This document shows positions 31,851 to 41,455 of a stretch of DNA of 43,750 nucleotides, piece after piece. The first letter of the stretch is position 1, and every line of letters starts with the position of its first letter. The stretch covers positions 1 through 43,750 of the forward strand of contig NZ_JAEDAK010000025.1 in the NCBI RefSeq assembly GCF_016093275.1, read 5' to 3'. The stretch is from Inhella proteolytica. Its GTDB lineage: Bacteria > Pseudomonadota > Gammaproteobacteria > Burkholderiales > Burkholderiaceae_C. The notes under the pieces were generated by a model. The model had not been told where the DNA came from. It saw only the letters and a program-made list of their open reading frames with translations, and searched no databases. Made by a program: the position numbers and the translations under genes.

Positions 31851-32230
31851 AGGTGGCTGGTGTCGGCCAGCAGGAACTCGGGCACCTCGGCGTAGAAGAT
31901 CTCGGCGTCTTCGGTGACGCACAGGTAGCGCCCGCTCATGCTGCCCTGCGGGGTGCCGATCTGCGCCCAGGAGCTGTACTGGAAGCGCTGGCCCGGCTGC
32001 AGATAGGGCTGGTGGCCCACCACGGCCAGGCCCTTGACCTCCTCGACCTGGCCGCGCGCGTCGAGGATGCGCCACTGCCGGGCCACCAGCTGGGCTGGCA
32101 CCTTGCCCACGTTCTCGATCGTGACCGTGTACTGGAAGGCCCAGCGCTCCTGCGCGGGGTCGGTCTGCTCGGCCAGCGGCTGCACGACGACGCTGCAGCG
32201 AAACTCGGCGGAAGAGGAGCTTGAAGACAT
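31844..32230 (-). CDS. apaG: ApaG-domain protein
   Basis: A 128-aa single-domain ApaG protein (Co2+/Mg2+ efflux-associated by name; precise role unclear). It has the typical fibronectin-like strand pattern, FQYTVTIENVGKVPAQLVARQW, a VVGHQPYLQPGQRFQYSS region and GSMSGRYLCV near the end. An AGGA site lies eight bases before the ATG, inside the divergent tag gene. The start overlaps the tag start in a CATG palindrome (32228-32231), so each gene's promoter and ribosome site must lie within the other. Confidence 0.95.
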   Translation of the reverse strand: MSSSSSSAEFRCSVVVQPLAEQTDPAQERWAFQYTVTIENVGKVPAQLVARQWRILDARGQVEEVKGLAVVGHQPYLQPGQRFQYSSWAQIGTPQGSMSGRYLCVTEDAEIFYAEVPEFLLADTSHLH

Positions 32231-32831
32231 GAGAACGATCCTGGGAGAGGACGGCCGGGCGCGCTGCGCCTGGTGCGAGGCGACCGATTTTCCGCTCTAC
32301 CGCCGCTACCACGACGAGGAGTGGGGCTATCCGGTGGCCGATGAGACGCGGCTGTTTGAAAAGCTCTGCCTGGAAGGCTTCCAGTCGGGCCTGAGCTGGC
32401 GCACCATCCTGGCCAAACGCGAGGCGTTCCGGGCCGCCTTTTCCGGCTTTGACGCCGCGCGGGTGGCGGCCTTCGAAGGTGCCGATGTGGCGCGCCTGCT
32501 GGGCGACGCCGGCATCGTCCGGCACCGCGGCAAGATCGAGGCCACGATCGGCAACGCGCGGGCGCTGCGCGCACTGCAGGACGGCGGCCGCAGCCTGGCG
32601 GCGCTGGTCTGGACCTATGAGGAAAAGCCTGAACCCCCGGTGGTGCGGGCGGAGTCGTCGGCCTCGCAGGCCCTGTCCAAACAGCTGAAGAAGCTGGGTT
32701 TCCGCTTCGTCGGCCCCACCACCTGCTACGCCTTCATGCAGGCCATGGGCCTGGTGAACGACCATGCCGAAGGCTGCTGGGCGCGCGCCAAGGCCGAGCA
32801 GGCGCGCCGGACCTTCCGGGTGCCTTCCTAG
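32229..32831 (+). CDS. tag: 3-methyladenine DNA glycosylase I
   Basis: A 200-aa base-excision repair enzyme removing 3-methyladenine from alkylated DNA. It aligns along its whole length with E. coli Tag: [61 protein letters not shown] and [10 protein letters not shown]. The zinc ligands are represented by the N-terminal CAWC, H28 and the final HxxxC. An AGGAG lies about ten bases before the ATG, inside apaG. It ends just before rpe. Confidence 0.95.
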   Translation: MRTILGEDGRARCAWCEATDFPLYRRYHDEEWGYPVADETRLFEKLCLEGFQSGLSWRTILAKREAFRAAFSGFDAARVAAFEGADVARLLGDAGIVRHRGKIEATIGNARALRALQDGGRSLAALVWTYEEKPEPPVVRAESSASQALSKQLKKLGFRFVGPTTCYAFMQAMGLVNDHAEGCWARAKAEQARRTFRVPS

Positions 32832-32842
32832 AATCGCGCCCT

Positions 32843-33517
32843 ATGAGCCATCGCATCGCCCCCAGCATCCTCTCCGCCGATTTCGCCCGTTTGGGCGATG
32901 AATGCCGCAACGTCCTGGCGGCCGGCGCCGACTGGATCCACTTCGACGTGATGGACAACCATTACGTGCCGAATCTGACCTTCGGGCCGATGGTCTGCCA
33001 GGCCCTGCGCCCGCACTGCGTGCTGCCCGATGGCCGCCCGGCACCGATCGATGTGCACCTGATGGTCGAGCCCGTCGATGCCCTGGCCCAGGCCTTCTGC
33101 AAGGCCGGCGCCGATCTGGTCAGCTTCCACCCCGAGGCCAGCAAGCACGTGGACCGCACGCTGCAGCTGATCAAGGCCGAGGGCAAGCAGGCCGGCCTGG
33201 TGTTCAACCCCGGCACGCCACTGGATGTGCTGGACTGGGTGATCGACAAGGTCGATCTGGTGCTGATCATGAGCGTCAACCCTGGTTTCGGCGGCCAGAG
33301 CTTCATCGACTCGGCGCTGCGCAAGTTGGAGAAGGCGCGCAAGCTGATTGAGCAGACCGGGCGCGACATCCGCCTCGAGGTGGACGGTGGCGTCAAGGTG
33401 GACAACATCCGCCGCATCGCCGACGCTGGCGCCGACACCTTCGTGGCCGGCTCGGCCATCTTCGGCCAGGGCGACTACAAGGCGGTCATCGACACCATGC
33501 GCCAGCAACTCGCGTGA
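32843..33517 (+). CDS. rpe: Ribulose-phosphate 3-epimerase
   Basis: A 224-aa TIM-barrel enzyme interconverting ribulose 5-phosphate and xylulose 5-phosphate in the pentose phosphate and Calvin pathways. Diagnostic motifs are [50 protein letters not shown] and EVDGGVK, containing the metal-binding His/Asp residues. The stop overlaps the GTG start of the next gene (GTGA). In many Burkholderiales rpe stands directly before gph and trpE; here other genes are inserted. Confidence 0.97.
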   Translation: MSHRIAPSILSADFARLGDECRNVLAAGADWIHFDVMDNHYVPNLTFGPMVCQALRPHCVLPDGRPAPIDVHLMVEPVDALAQAFCKAGADLVSFHPEASKHVDRTLQLIKAEGKQAGLVFNPGTPLDVLDWVIDKVDLVLIMSVNPGFGGQSFIDSALRKLEKARKLIEQTGRDIRLEVDGGVKVDNIRRIADAGADTFVAGSAIFGQGDYKAVIDTMRQQLA

Positions 33518-33960
33518 GCTCCGTCCTCCTCGTCTGTCGGGCGAACCTGTGTCGCTCGCCCATGGCCGAGGTGGTCTTTCGTGCCTGCGCACTCGCCCTG
33601 GGCCTGCGCCGCGTGGCCTCGGCCGGTGTGTGGGCCTCCAGCCGGCCCGAGCGCATGGACCCGCGCGCCGCCGCCTGCCTGGAGCGGCGCCGCTATGTGT
33701 TGGACCCGAAATGGCGCTCGCGCAAGGTGCAGCGCGAGGATCTGGCCAAGTTCGAGGTGTTGCTGGCGCTGGACAACGAGGTGCTGGACGAGCTGCGCCG
33801 GATCTTCCCCGAGGCCCCGCCGCAGCGCCTGCGCCTGCTGCTGGACCATGTGCCGGGGATGGCTGGCCAGGACGTGCCCGACCCCTACTACTCCAGCGCG
33901 CAGGGCTTCGAGCACGCGCTCGATCTGATCGAGCGCGCGGTCGGTTCGTTCAGGCCTTAG
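33514..33960 (+). CDS. Low-molecular-weight protein-tyrosine phosphatase
   Basis: A 148-aa cytosolic phosphatase. The P-loop C8-RANLC-R14-S (CX5R) follows the usual [16 protein letters not shown] opening, and the catalytic Asp is in VPDPYYSS. It starts with GTG overlapping the rpe stop, so it is translated together with rpe. Its last 11 bases overlap the 3' end of psuG on the other strand. Bacterial relatives act on tyrosine kinases controlling capsule and exopolysaccharide; no such kinase is nearby. Confidence 0.92.
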   Translation: MSSVLLVCRANLCRSPMAEVVFRACALALGLRRVASAGVWASSRPERMDPRAAACLERRRYVLDPKWRSRKVQREDLAKFEVLLALDNEVLDELRRIFPEAPPQRLRLLLDHVPGMAGQDVPDPYYSSAQGFEHALDLIERAVGSFRP

Positions 33961-34876
33961 GCAAGCGGGCCAGATTAGCGGCCAGGCGCGCGCCCAGCAC
34001 GGCGTTGTGCTTCACCAGTTCGATATTGGTGGCCAACGAGCGGCCCTGCGAAAGTTCGGCCAGGCGCTTCAACATGAAGGGCGTGCTGGCCTTGCCGTGG
34101 ATGCCCTGTTCATCGGCCTCACGCAGCGCCTGGGCGATCCAGACCTCGACCTGGGCGGCCGGGATCTCGTGCGCGGCCGGCACCGGGTTGGCCACCACCA
34201 CGCCGCTGCTCAGGCCCAGGCCCCAATGGCAGCGCAGGAAGGCGGCCAGTGCGGCCGGCTCGTCGATGCGGAAGTCGGCCTTCAGGCCGCTCTCGCGGCT
34301 GTAGAAGGCCGGAAAGCCCTCCTGCCCCACGGCCACCACCGGTACGCCCTGGGTCTCCAGCACTTCCAGCGTCAGCGGCAGGTCCAGGATGCTCTTGGCG
34401 CCGGCGCACACCACGGCCACCGGCGTGCGCGCCAGCTCCATCAGGTCGGCGCTGATGTCCATGCTCTGTTGGGCGCCGCGGTGCACGCCGCCGATGCCAC
34501 CCGTCACGAACACGCGGATGCCGGCGGCCTGCGCGCACAGCATCGTGGCGGCCACGGTGGTGGCGCCCAGACGGCGCTGTGCCACGGCGTAGGCGATATC
34601 GCGCCGGCTCAGCTTCAGGGCCTGGGCGCCGGCCTGGGCCAGCTGCTCCAGTTCGGCCGCACTCAGGCCGACGCGGATGGCGCCGTCCATCACCGCAATG
34701 GTGGCCGGCACCGCGCCATGCGAACGGATCAGGTCCTCCACAGCCTGGGCGGTGGTCAGGTTCTGCGGATAGGGCATGCCATGGGCCACGATGGTGGACT
34801 CCAGCGCCACCACGGGGCAGCCGTCAGCCAGGGCATCGGCCACTTCGGGGGCGCAGCGCAGCCAGTCAGTTTTCAT
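33950..34876 (-). CDS. psuG: Pseudouridine-5'-phosphate glycosidase
   Basis: A 308-aa enzyme splitting pseudouridine 5'-phosphate to uracil and ribose 5-phosphate. Family motifs are ALESTIVAHGMPYPQN, PATIAVMDGAIRVGL, FVTGGIGGVHRGAQQSMDIS, VCAGAKSILDLPLTLE and LKRLAELSQGRSLATNIELV. It overlaps the end of the kinase gene psuK by 11 bases on the same strand, forming the two-step pseudouridine salvage operon psuKG. The product ribose 5-phosphate feeds the same pentose phosphate pool as the adjacent rpe. Confidence 0.96.
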   Translation of the reverse strand: MKTDWLRCAPEVADALADGCPVVALESTIVAHGMPYPQNLTTAQAVEDLIRSHGAVPATIAVMDGAIRVGLSAAELEQLAQAGAQALKLSRRDIAYAVAQRRLGATTVAATMLCAQAAGIRVFVTGGIGGVHRGAQQSMDISADLMELARTPVAVVCAGAKSILDLPLTLEVLETQGVPVVAVGQEGFPAFYSRESGLKADFRIDEPAALAAFLRCHWGLGLSSGVVVANPVPAAHEIPAAQVEVWIAQALREADEQGIHGKASTPFMLKRLAELSQGRSLATNIELVKHNAVLGARLAANLARLPKA

Positions 34877-35801
34877 TGCGGTCTTCCAGGTCGTTGAGCA
34901 GGGCCGGGTGGATTTCCGGCGCCACGCTCAGGGGGGATTGCAGGCAGATTTGGGCCAGGCGCTGGCCGAAACGGGCGGCGGCCAGCCAGTCGCCCGGCCG
35001 CTGCAGCAGCGCGGCCAGCACGCCGGCGCTGAAGGCATCGCCCGCACCGGTCACATCGGCCACCTGCGGCGTGGGCGGGGCCGGCAGGGTCTGCCACTGC
35101 CATTGGATCTCGCCCCACTGACCCAGGCGCACGCCTTGCGCGCCCTGGGTCACCAGGGCGCGGCGCAGGCCGCGGCGCGCCAGCTCGGTGTTGCCGCCGG
35201 CGGCCCACCATTCGCCGCTGTTGGCGATCAGCAAATCCAGGCGCGAGAGGTCCTCGGGCAGGGCCGCCATCTTGGGCTCGGACACGGCCAGGATCACGGC
35301 CAGGCCCTGGCGCTCTTCGGCCAGCCAGGCTTCCAGGGTGTCGCGGCGCAGGTTCAGGTCGGCCAGTTGGATGGCGGCTTGGCTGCGTTTGGGCTGGGTG
35401 CGCGTGAGCTTGGCCGGGCCCAGGGTGTTGAGCGCGTCCAGCTGCGCCAGGCCCAGGTGCAGTTCGCCGTTGGGCTCCAGCACGGCGGTGTAGGCACCGG
35501 TGGCGGTGTCCGGCACGGTCAGCACGGCGTCGATGTCCAGCCCCAGGCGCAGGCAGTCCATGCGCAGCAGGGCGCCGGCGGCGTCGTCGCCCCAGGCGCT
35601 CAGCAAGGCCACGGGCAGACCCAGCAGGCTGAGGTTGTGCGCCACATTGCGCGCCACGCCGCCGGGGTGAGAGGTTTCGCTCACCGGGTTCGAGCTGGCC
35701 AGCACCGGCGGCGCCTCCAGGCGCAGCTTGCGGTCCCAGACGGCGCCACCCAGGCACCAGATATTCGGCTCAGAAGCTGACACGGCGACACTGACCCCCA
35801 T
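34866..35801 (-). CDS. psuK: Pseudouridine kinase, PfkB family
   Basis: A 311-aa PfkB-type sugar kinase, called PsuK from its overlap with psuG. It has the early WCLGGAVWDRKL strand, the substrate motif HPGGVARNVAHNLSLLG and the ATP/catalytic motif VADVTGAGDAFSAGVL with the catalytic Asp. It would phosphorylate pseudouridine at the 5' position. The only Met near the N-terminus is at 35801; this ATG overlaps the gph ATG on the other strand in CATG (35799-35802). A GTG six codons later is an alternative start. Confidence 0.9.
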   Translation of the reverse strand: MGVSVAVSASEPNIWCLGGAVWDRKLRLEAPPVLASSNPVSETSHPGGVARNVAHNLSLLGLPVALLSAWGDDAAGALLRMDCLRLGLDIDAVLTVPDTATGAYTAVLEPNGELHLGLAQLDALNTLGPAKLTRTQPKRSQAAIQLADLNLRRDTLEAWLAEERQGLAVILAVSEPKMAALPEDLSRLDLLIANSGEWWAAGGNTELARRGLRRALVTQGAQGVRLGQWGEIQWQWQTLPAPPTPQVADVTGAGDAFSAGVLAALLQRPGDWLAAARFGQRLAQICLQSPLSVAPEIHPALLNDLEDRNEN

Positions 35802-36489
35802 GAAGATTGAAGCCCTGTTGGTGGACCTGGATGGCACCCTGCTTGACACGGTGGGCGACTTCGTCGCCGCGCTCACGCCCCTGGCTGCCGAACTGGGCGC
35901 CCCGGCGCCCTCCGAAGCGCTGGTGCGGCGCTTGATCGGCCGTGGCGGCGCGCAGCTGCTGCGCGACCTGCTGGCCCATTGGGGTCTGACGGTGCAGGAC
36001 TTCGAGGCCCTGCGGGAGCGGTACGAGTGCCATTACAGAGCGGTCAACGGGCAGCGAGCCCGGCTGTTCGAGGGGGTGGTGGTGGGCCTGGAGGGCCTGC
36101 GAGCCCTGGGTCTGCGGCTGGCCTGCGTCACCAACAAGCCGCAGGCGAATGCGCAGGCGCTATTGGAACGCTTCCAGCTGGCCGCGTATTTCGAACTGTT
36201 AGTGGGTGGCGCCCAGGGTCTGCGCGCCAAGCCTGCGCCGGACAGCCTGCTGCAGGCCTGCGCCGGCCTGGGCCTGCCGCCCGCGCGCTGCCTGATGGTG
36301 GGGGATTCCGCAAACGACGCGGCGGCCGCGCGGGCCGCCGGTTGTGCAGGTGTGGTGCTGCTGCGCCATGGCTACAACCATGGCGAGCCGATCGAGGCGG
36401 TGCCGGCCGAGGCCCATCTGGATGGGCTCGACCAGCTGCCCGCCTGGCTCAGCGACCGCGCTTTTCTTTGCCCAGCAGCTGGTTCTTGA
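35800..36489 (+). CDS. gph: Phosphoglycolate phosphatase (HAD family)
   Basis: A 229-aa haloacid-dehalogenase phosphatase removing phosphate from 2-phosphoglycolate. HAD motifs are intact: I, LLVDLDGTLLDT (D9 and D11 region); II, CVTNK; III, the Lys in RAKPAPDSLL; IV, MVGDSANDAAAA. The helical cap follows motif I. The start at 35800 fits the family N-terminus exactly and overlaps the psuK start. The final 41 bases overlap the 3' end of the convergent chalcone-isomerase-like gene. In Burkholderiales gph normally precedes trpE. Confidence 0.93.
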   Translation: MKIEALLVDLDGTLLDTVGDFVAALTPLAAELGAPAPSEALVRRLIGRGGAQLLRDLLAHWGLTVQDFEALRERYECHYRAVNGQRARLFEGVVVGLEGLRALGLRLACVTNKPQANAQALLERFQLAAYFELLVGGAQGLRAKPAPDSLLQACAGLGLPPARCLMVGDSANDAAAARAAGCAGVVLLRHGYNHGEPIEAVPAEAHLDGLDQLPAWLSDRAFLCPAAGS

Positions 36490-37048
36490 GGTCGTCGTCG
36501 GCAGGCTTCTCGCCCAGCCAGATGCGCAGCAGGGCGTTGAAGAACTCGGGCTCTGGGATGACCTCACCCACCGGCTTGTAGTCCACGAACACCTGGGCGC
36601 CGGTGCCGGGGATCCAGTCGATGCCAATGGCGGCGCCCGAGGGGGCCTTCTTCATGTCGTTGAAGATCTGGCCGAACTTGAAGATGCCATTGATGGTCTT
36701 GGCGCGCTCTTCGGGCAGGGCGTTCTTCTGCATGCCGTCGGTGAAGGCCTTGCCGAGGTCCTTGCCGTCCACATCGCGCAGCATCTTCAGCAGCACGCGC
36801 TTGGGGCCATCCTGCTTGATCAGGCCGTCCGGCGTGTCGGCCTTCTGCTTGAAATAGAAGCCCACGGTGTAGACCTTGAAGATGGCCTTGTAGCGCACCC
36901 CCAGGCCATTCAAGACCAGTTTCTGACCGGCCACTTCGGCCGTGGTGTCGAACTTCGCCCCCCCGGCCTCGACGGTCTCGGCCAGGGCGCCCAAGGGCAG
37001 GGTGGGCAGGGCAAGGGCTAGCAGGGTGCTCAGAAAGGCTCGGCGCAT
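36449..37048 (-). CDS. Chalcone isomerase-like exported protein
   Basis: A 199-aa protein with a signal peptide (MRRAFLSTLLALALPTLPLGALA) and a chalcone-isomerase-like domain: GQKLVLNGLGVRYKAIFKVY, TVGFYFKQKADT, KRVLLKMLRDVDGKD, GTGAQVFVDYKPVGEV and FFNALLRIWLGEKPAD. Bacterial members have no shown isomerase activity and may bind fatty acids; function unknown. GGAG is placed seven bases before the ATG. It lies on the opposite strand between gph and trpE. Confidence 0.9.
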   Translation of the reverse strand: MRRAFLSTLLALALPTLPLGALAETVEAGGAKFDTTAEVAGQKLVLNGLGVRYKAIFKVYTVGFYFKQKADTPDGLIKQDGPKRVLLKMLRDVDGKDLGKAFTDGMQKNALPEERAKTINGIFKFGQIFNDMKKAPSGAAIGIDWIPGTGAQVFVDYKPVGEVIPEPEFFNALLRIWLGEKPADDDLKNQLLGKEKRGR

Positions 37049-37191
37049 GCGGGTCTCCAACGCGGCGGGTGAAAGGCAATTGTGGCGAGATGTTGCGCTC
37101 GCTACCCCAGGGGAAGTGCTTGCCTGCAACGCGAATACGGGTGCATTGGTTCACGAAGCCTGGCTCCATGGGCATGGCTACACTCCGCCGC

Positions 37192-37272
37192 ATGTTCGTG
37201 AACCGCAAACTCACCAAGGGGTCTGGCGACCGGGGAGCCTGGCCCTGGCGACCCTGCACTCTGCGAAGCTGA
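37192..37272 (+). CDS. trpL: Candidate trp leader peptide (Trp-Pro-Trp)
   Basis: A short frame of 26 codons ends RGAWPWRPCTLRS, with two Trp codons separated by one Pro, 52 bases before the trpE start. A hairpin that could follow it is GGGCGTGG (37275-37282) with CCGCGCCC (37288-37295). No T-run follows, and no good ribosome site precedes the ATG at 37192 (another in-frame ATG is at 37168). Ribosome-stalling control of trpE is suggested by position and codons but not shown. Confidence 0.35.
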   Translation: MFVNRKLTKGSGDRGAWPWRPCTLRS

Positions 37273-37323
37273 GTGGGCGTGGCGTGGCCGCGCCCGGGTG
37301 AACCCTTGCGTGCAGGACCCGCT

Positions 37324-38814
37324 GTGATCACGAACGAACAAGACTTTTTGCGTCTGGCCGAAGCCGGCCACAACCGCATTCCCCTGGTGCGCCAGGCCTT
37401 TGCGGACCTCGAAACCCCGCTCTCCCTGTACCTGAAGCTCTGCGCCGGTCGGCCGCTGAGCTTCCTGCTCGAATCCGTCATCGGCGGCGAGCGCTTCGGG
37501 CGCTACTCATTCATCGGCCTGCCAGCGCGCAGCCTGCTGCGCGCCCGCGGCTCGGTCTGCGAGATCGTGCGCGACGGCGAGGTCATCGAGCGCCACGAGG
37601 GCAACCCGCTCGACTTCATCGCTGCCTACCAGGAGCGCCTGAAGCCGGCGGTGCTGCCCGGCCTGCCGCGTTTCTGCGGCGGCCTGGCCGGCTACTTCGG
37701 TTATGACACCGTGCGCGCCATCGAGCCGCGCCTGGCCAAGAGCCGCCCTGCCGGTGGTCTGGGTCTGCCGGATATCCAGCTGCTGCTGAGCGAGGAGGTG
37801 GCCGTCATCGACAACCTCAGCGGCCGGCTCTACCTGATCGTCTGGGCCGATCCTGCGGTGCCCGAGGCCTACGCCAAGGCCCAGGCGCGCCTGGACGAGC
37901 TGGCCGGCAGCCTGCGCCGTGGCGTCGGCCTGCCCGAGGTCAAGCCCAGTGCGCCGCAGCCCGTGCAGCGCGAACGCGACCCGGCCGAGTTCATGCAGGC
38001 GGTCGAAAAAGCCAAGGAATTCATCGCCGCCGGCGACTGTATGCAGGTGGTGATCGGCCAGCGCTTGAAGAAGCGTTTTGACGCCGACCCCTTGAGCCTG
38101 TATCGCGCGCTGCGCTCGCTGAACCCCAGCCCGTACATGTATTACTACGACATGGGGGATCACCAGATCGTCGGCGCCTCGCCGGAGATCCTCGTGCGCG
38201 AGGAGCATCGTTCAATCGAGGATGGCGGCGGCCGCAAGATCACCATCCGCCCGCTGGCCGGCACCCGCCCACGCGGCGCCACGCCGCAGGCCGACGCCCT
38301 GCTGGAAGCCGAGCTGCGCGGCGACGCCAAGGAGCGCGCCGAGCACCTGATGCTGATCGACCTGGCGCGCAACGACATCGGCCGCATCGCCCGCACCGGC
38401 AGCGTCAAGGTGACGGCGGCCTTCGAGGTTGAGCGTTACTCGCACGTGATGCACATCGTCAGCAACGTCGAAGGTGTGCTGCGGCCCGAGGTGGGGCAAC
38501 TGGACGTGCTGAAGGCGAGCTTCCCGGCCGGCACGCTGACCGGCGCGCCCAAGGTGCGCGCGATGGAGCTGATCGACGAGCTGGAACCCGTGGAACGCGG
38601 CATCTACGGCGGCGCCTGCGGCTACCTGAGCTTCGCTGGCGACATGGACCTGGCCATCGCCATCCGCACCGGCATCGTCAAGGACGGCACGCTGTACGTG
38701 CAGGCCGCGGCCGGCGTGGTGGCCGATTCGGTCCCTGAGCTGGAGTGGAAGGAAACCGAGGCCAAGGCGCGTGCCGTGCTGGCGGCGGCCGAGCTGGTGG
38801 AAGGGGGGTTCTGA
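37324..38814 (+). CDS. trpE: Anthranilate synthase component I
   Basis: A 496-aa enzyme making anthranilate from chorismate with ammonia supplied by TrpG. N-terminal feedback region ([28 protein letters not shown]) and the chorismate-binding core ([78 protein letters not shown]) are complete. The start is GTG at 37324 with AGGA eight bases upstream; the family N-terminus starts here (M-I-T-N/E). It opens the trpE-trpG-ltaE-trpD-trpC-ung run. Confidence 0.96.
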   Translation: MITNEQDFLRLAEAGHNRIPLVRQAFADLETPLSLYLKLCAGRPLSFLLESVIGGERFGRYSFIGLPARSLLRARGSVCEIVRDGEVIERHEGNPLDFIAAYQERLKPAVLPGLPRFCGGLAGYFGYDTVRAIEPRLAKSRPAGGLGLPDIQLLLSEEVAVIDNLSGRLYLIVWADPAVPEAYAKAQARLDELAGSLRRGVGLPEVKPSAPQPVQRERDPAEFMQAVEKAKEFIAAGDCMQVVIGQRLKKRFDADPLSLYRALRSLNPSPYMYYYDMGDHQIVGASPEILVREEHRSIEDGGGRKITIRPLAGTRPRGATPQADALLEAELRGDAKERAEHLMLIDLARNDIGRIARTGSVKVTAAFEVERYSHVMHIVSNVEGVLRPEVGQLDVLKASFPAGTLTGAPKVRAMELIDELEPVERGIYGGACGYLSFAGDMDLAIAIRTGIVKDGTLYVQAAAGVVADSVPELEWKETEAKARAVLAAAELVEGGF

Positions 38815-38815
38815 A

Positions 38816-39400
38816 ATGATCTTGATGATCGACAACTACGACAGCTTCACCTTCAACCTGGTGCAGTACCTGGGCGAACTGGGGGCCGAGGTGAAGGTGC
38901 TGCGCAACGACGAGATCGACGTCGCCGGCATCGCCGCGCTGAACCCCAGCCACCTGATCCTCTCCCCCGGCCCCTGCACGCCCACCGAGGCCGGTGTGTG
39001 CGTGCCGGCCATCCAGGCCTTCAAGGGCAAGCTGCCCATCCTGGGCGTGTGCCTGGGCCACCAGAGCATCGGCCAGGCCCTGGGCGGCAAGGTCGTGCGG
39101 GCGCAGCGCCAGATGCATGGCAAGGCCAGCACCATCACGAACGACGGCCGCGGCGTGTTCAAGGGCCTGCCGTCGCAGTTCAGCGTGATCCGCTACCACT
39201 CGCTGGTGATTGAGCCCGCGAGCTGCCCGCCCGAGCTGGAGGTCAGCGCGCGCAGCGAGGACGGCGAGATCATGGCCGTGCGCCACCGGGAGCTGGCGGG
39301 CACGAAGACGCCGATCGAGGGCGTGCAGTACCACCCCGAATCGATCCTTTCCGAGCATGGCCATGCCCAGCTGAAGAACTTCTTGGAGCTGGCCCCATGA
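38816..39400 (+). CDS. trpG: Anthranilate synthase component II (glutamine amidotransferase)
   Basis: A 194-aa class I glutamine amidotransferase supplying ammonia to Trp[30 protein letters not shown], the nucleophile C79 in GVCLGHQ and the HxE pair in [10 protein letters not shown] are present. It starts one base after the trpE stop with GGGG-rich ribosome site in the trpE end. The stop overlaps the threonine aldolase start as ATGA. TrpG may also serve 4-amino-4-deoxychorismate synthesis. Confidence 0.97.
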   Translation: MILMIDNYDSFTFNLVQYLGELGAEVKVLRNDEIDVAGIAALNPSHLILSPGPCTPTEAGVCVPAIQAFKGKLPILGVCLGHQSIGQALGGKVVRAQRQMHGKASTITNDGRGVFKGLPSQFSVIRYHSLVIEPASCPPELEVSARSEDGEIMAVRHRELAGTKTPIEGVQYHPESILSEHGHAQLKNFLELAP

Positions 39401-40425
39401 GCGCGCTTGTGGACCTGCGCAGCGACACCGTCACCCGCCCGACGGCCGGGATGCGCGCCGCCATGGCCGCGGCGCCCTTGGGCGACGACGTGTTTGGTGA
39501 CGACCCGAGCGTCAAGGCCCTGCAGGCGGCCGTGGCTGAGCGCCTGGGTTTCGAGGCCGCGCTCTTCCTGCCCAGCGGCACGCAAAGCAATCTGGTGGCC
39601 CTGATGAGCCACTGCGAGCGGGGCGACGAATACATCGTCGGCCAGCAGCAGCATTGCTACCGCTGGGAGGCCGGCGGTGCGGCGGTGCTGGGCTCCATCC
39701 AGCCGCAGCCGCTGACCCAGCAGCCGGACGGCAGCCTGCTGCTGGCGGACATCGAGGCCGCGATCAAGCCGGATGACCCGCACTTTGCCCGCACGCGCCT
39801 GCTCTGCCTGGAAAACACGATTGGCGGCCAGGTGCTGGACCCGGTCTACGTACGCGAGACCCAGGCGCTGGTGCGCCGCCATGGCCTGAGCCTGCATCTG
39901 GACGGTGCGCGGCTCTTCAATGCCGCCGCTGCTCCGTCGGGTGAGGTGCTGGCCAATGCCCGAGCGATTTGTGCTGGCTTCGATTCGGTCTCGGTCTGCT
40001 TTTCCAAGGGCCTGGGCGCGCCGGTCGGCTCGGTGCTTTGCGGCTCGGCCGCCTTCATCGGCCGCGCCCGGCGCTGGCGCAAGATGTGCGGCGGGGCGAT
40101 GCGCCAGGCCGGCCTGCTGGCCGCGGCGGCGCAATACGCGCTCGACCACCACCTGGAGCGCCTGCGCGAGGACCATGCGCGCGCGCAGCGACTCGCCGCG
40201 GGCCTGCAAGGCCTGCCCGGCCTGGCAGTGCAGATGCCGCAGACCAACATCGTGTTTGCCGATGTCGCGCCCGAGCGCGGCGCCGGCCTGATCCCGTTCT
40301 TGAAGGAGCGCGGCGTGCTGGCCACCGGCCTGTACCGCCTGCGCTTTGTCACCCATCTGGATGTGGACGAGGCCGGTGTGGACCGTGCCATCGCCGCCGT
40401 CCGTGCCTATTTCAGCGAGGCCTGA
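39397..40425 (+). CDS. ltaE: Low-specificity L-threonine aldolase inside the trp operon
   Basis: A 342-aa PLP enzyme of the aromatic beta-eliminating lyase/threonine aldolase fold, splitting threonine or allo-threonine to glycine and acetaldehyde. Motifs [47 protein letters not shown] and the PLP lysine K204 in [14 protein letters not shown] match E. coli LtaE. It is coupled to trpG by ATGA and followed by trpD after one base, so it is a true operon member. This is not part of tryptophan synthesis; its presence between trpG and trpD is unusual. Confidence 0.93.
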   Translation: MSALVDLRSDTVTRPTAGMRAAMAAAPLGDDVFGDDPSVKALQAAVAERLGFEAALFLPSGTQSNLVALMSHCERGDEYIVGQQQHCYRWEAGGAAVLGSIQPQPLTQQPDGSLLLADIEAAIKPDDPHFARTRLLCLENTIGGQVLDPVYVRETQALVRRHGLSLHLDGARLFNAAAAPSGEVLANARAICAGFDSVSVCFSKGLGAPVGSVLCGSAAFIGRARRWRKMCGGAMRQAGLLAAAAQYALDHHLERLREDHARAQRLAAGLQGLPGLAVQMPQTNIVFADVAPERGAGLIPFLKERGVLATGLYRLRFVTHLDVDEAGVDRAIAAVRAYFSEA

Positions 40426-40426
40426 G

Positions 40427-41452
40427 ATGCCGATCACCGACCAAGAAGCCCTGCAGCGCGTCATCGAACACCGCGAGATCTTTCCCGACGAGATGCTGGC
40501 GCTGATGCGCCGCATCATGACGGGCGAGATGTCGCCGGTGGTGGCGGCGGCGCTCATCACCGGCTTGCGTGTGAAGAAGGAAACCGTGGGCGAGATCGCC
40601 GCCGCCGCCGAGGTGATGCGCGAGCTCAGCCGCAAGGTGCCGGTGGCACCGCACCCGCACCTGGTTGACGTGGTGGGCACCGGCGGCGACGGTGCGCACA
40701 GCTTCAACATCAGCACCTGCTCGATGTTCGTGGCCGCCGCCGCTGGTGCCGTGGTGGCCAAGCACGGCAACCGCAGCGTCAGCAGCAAGAGCGGCAGTGC
40801 CGATGTGCTGGAGAGCCTGGGGGCTCGCATCGACCTGCAGCCCGAGGCCGTGGCGCGCTGCCTGGCCGAGGCCGGCATGGGTTTCATGTTTGCGCCCAAC
40901 CACCACCCGGCGATGAAGAACATCGCCCCGGTGCGTAAGGAGTTGGGCGTGCGCACGATCTTCAACATCCTGGGCCCGCTGACCAATCCGGCTGGTGCGC
41001 CCAACATCCTGATGGGCGTGTTCCACCCGGATCTGGTCGGCATCCAGGTGCGTGTGCTGCAGCGCTTGGGCGCCAAGCATGCACTGGTCGTTTATGGGCA
41101 GGACGGGCTGGACGAGGTCTCGCTCGGCGCCGCCACCCTGGTGGGCGAACTGCGCGACGGCCAAGTCACCGAGTACAGCATCCACCCCGAGGACTACGGC
41201 ATCGCCATGGCGGCCACGCGCAATCTGAGAGTCGAGAACGCCGAGGCCTCGAAGGCCATGCTGCTGGGTGTGCTGGAGGGCAAGACCGGCCCGGCGCGCG
41301 ACATCGTGCTGCTGAATGCGGGGGCGGCGCTGTACGCCGCCGATGTCGCCGAATCCATCGCCGCGGGCATCGAACGGGCCCGCACGGCCCTCGACAGCGG
41401 CGCTGCACGCGCCAAGCTGGACCAGTTCGTGAACGCGACTCAGCGGGGCTGA
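40427..41452 (+). CDS. trpD: Anthranilate phosphoribosyltransferase
   Basis: A 341-aa enzyme joining anthranilate with phosphoribosyl pyrophosphate. The glycine-rich PRPP site [56 protein letters not shown] and YGQDGLDE are intact. It starts one base after the ltaE stop. Length is typical. Confidence 0.97.
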   Translation: MPITDQEALQRVIEHREIFPDEMLALMRRIMTGEMSPVVAAALITGLRVKKETVGEIAAAAEVMRELSRKVPVAPHPHLVDVVGTGGDGAHSFNISTCSMFVAAAAGAVVAKHGNRSVSSKSGSADVLESLGARIDLQPEAVARCLAEAGMGFMFAPNHHPAMKNIAPVRKELGVRTIFNILGPLTNPAGAPNILMGVFHPDLVGIQVRVLQRLGAKHALVVYGQDGLDEVSLGAATLVGELRDGQVTEYSIHPEDYGIAMAATRNLRVENAEASKAMLLGVLEGKTGPARDIVLLNAGAALYAADVAESIAAGIERARTALDSGAARAKLDQFVNATQRG

Positions 41453-41455
41453 GTG

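Noticed and set aside
37273-37323. A longer trpE N-terminus starting at GTG 37273
   Set aside because: The extra 17 residues are not like the family; GTG 37324 has a Shine-Dalgarno site and fits the conserved N-terminus.
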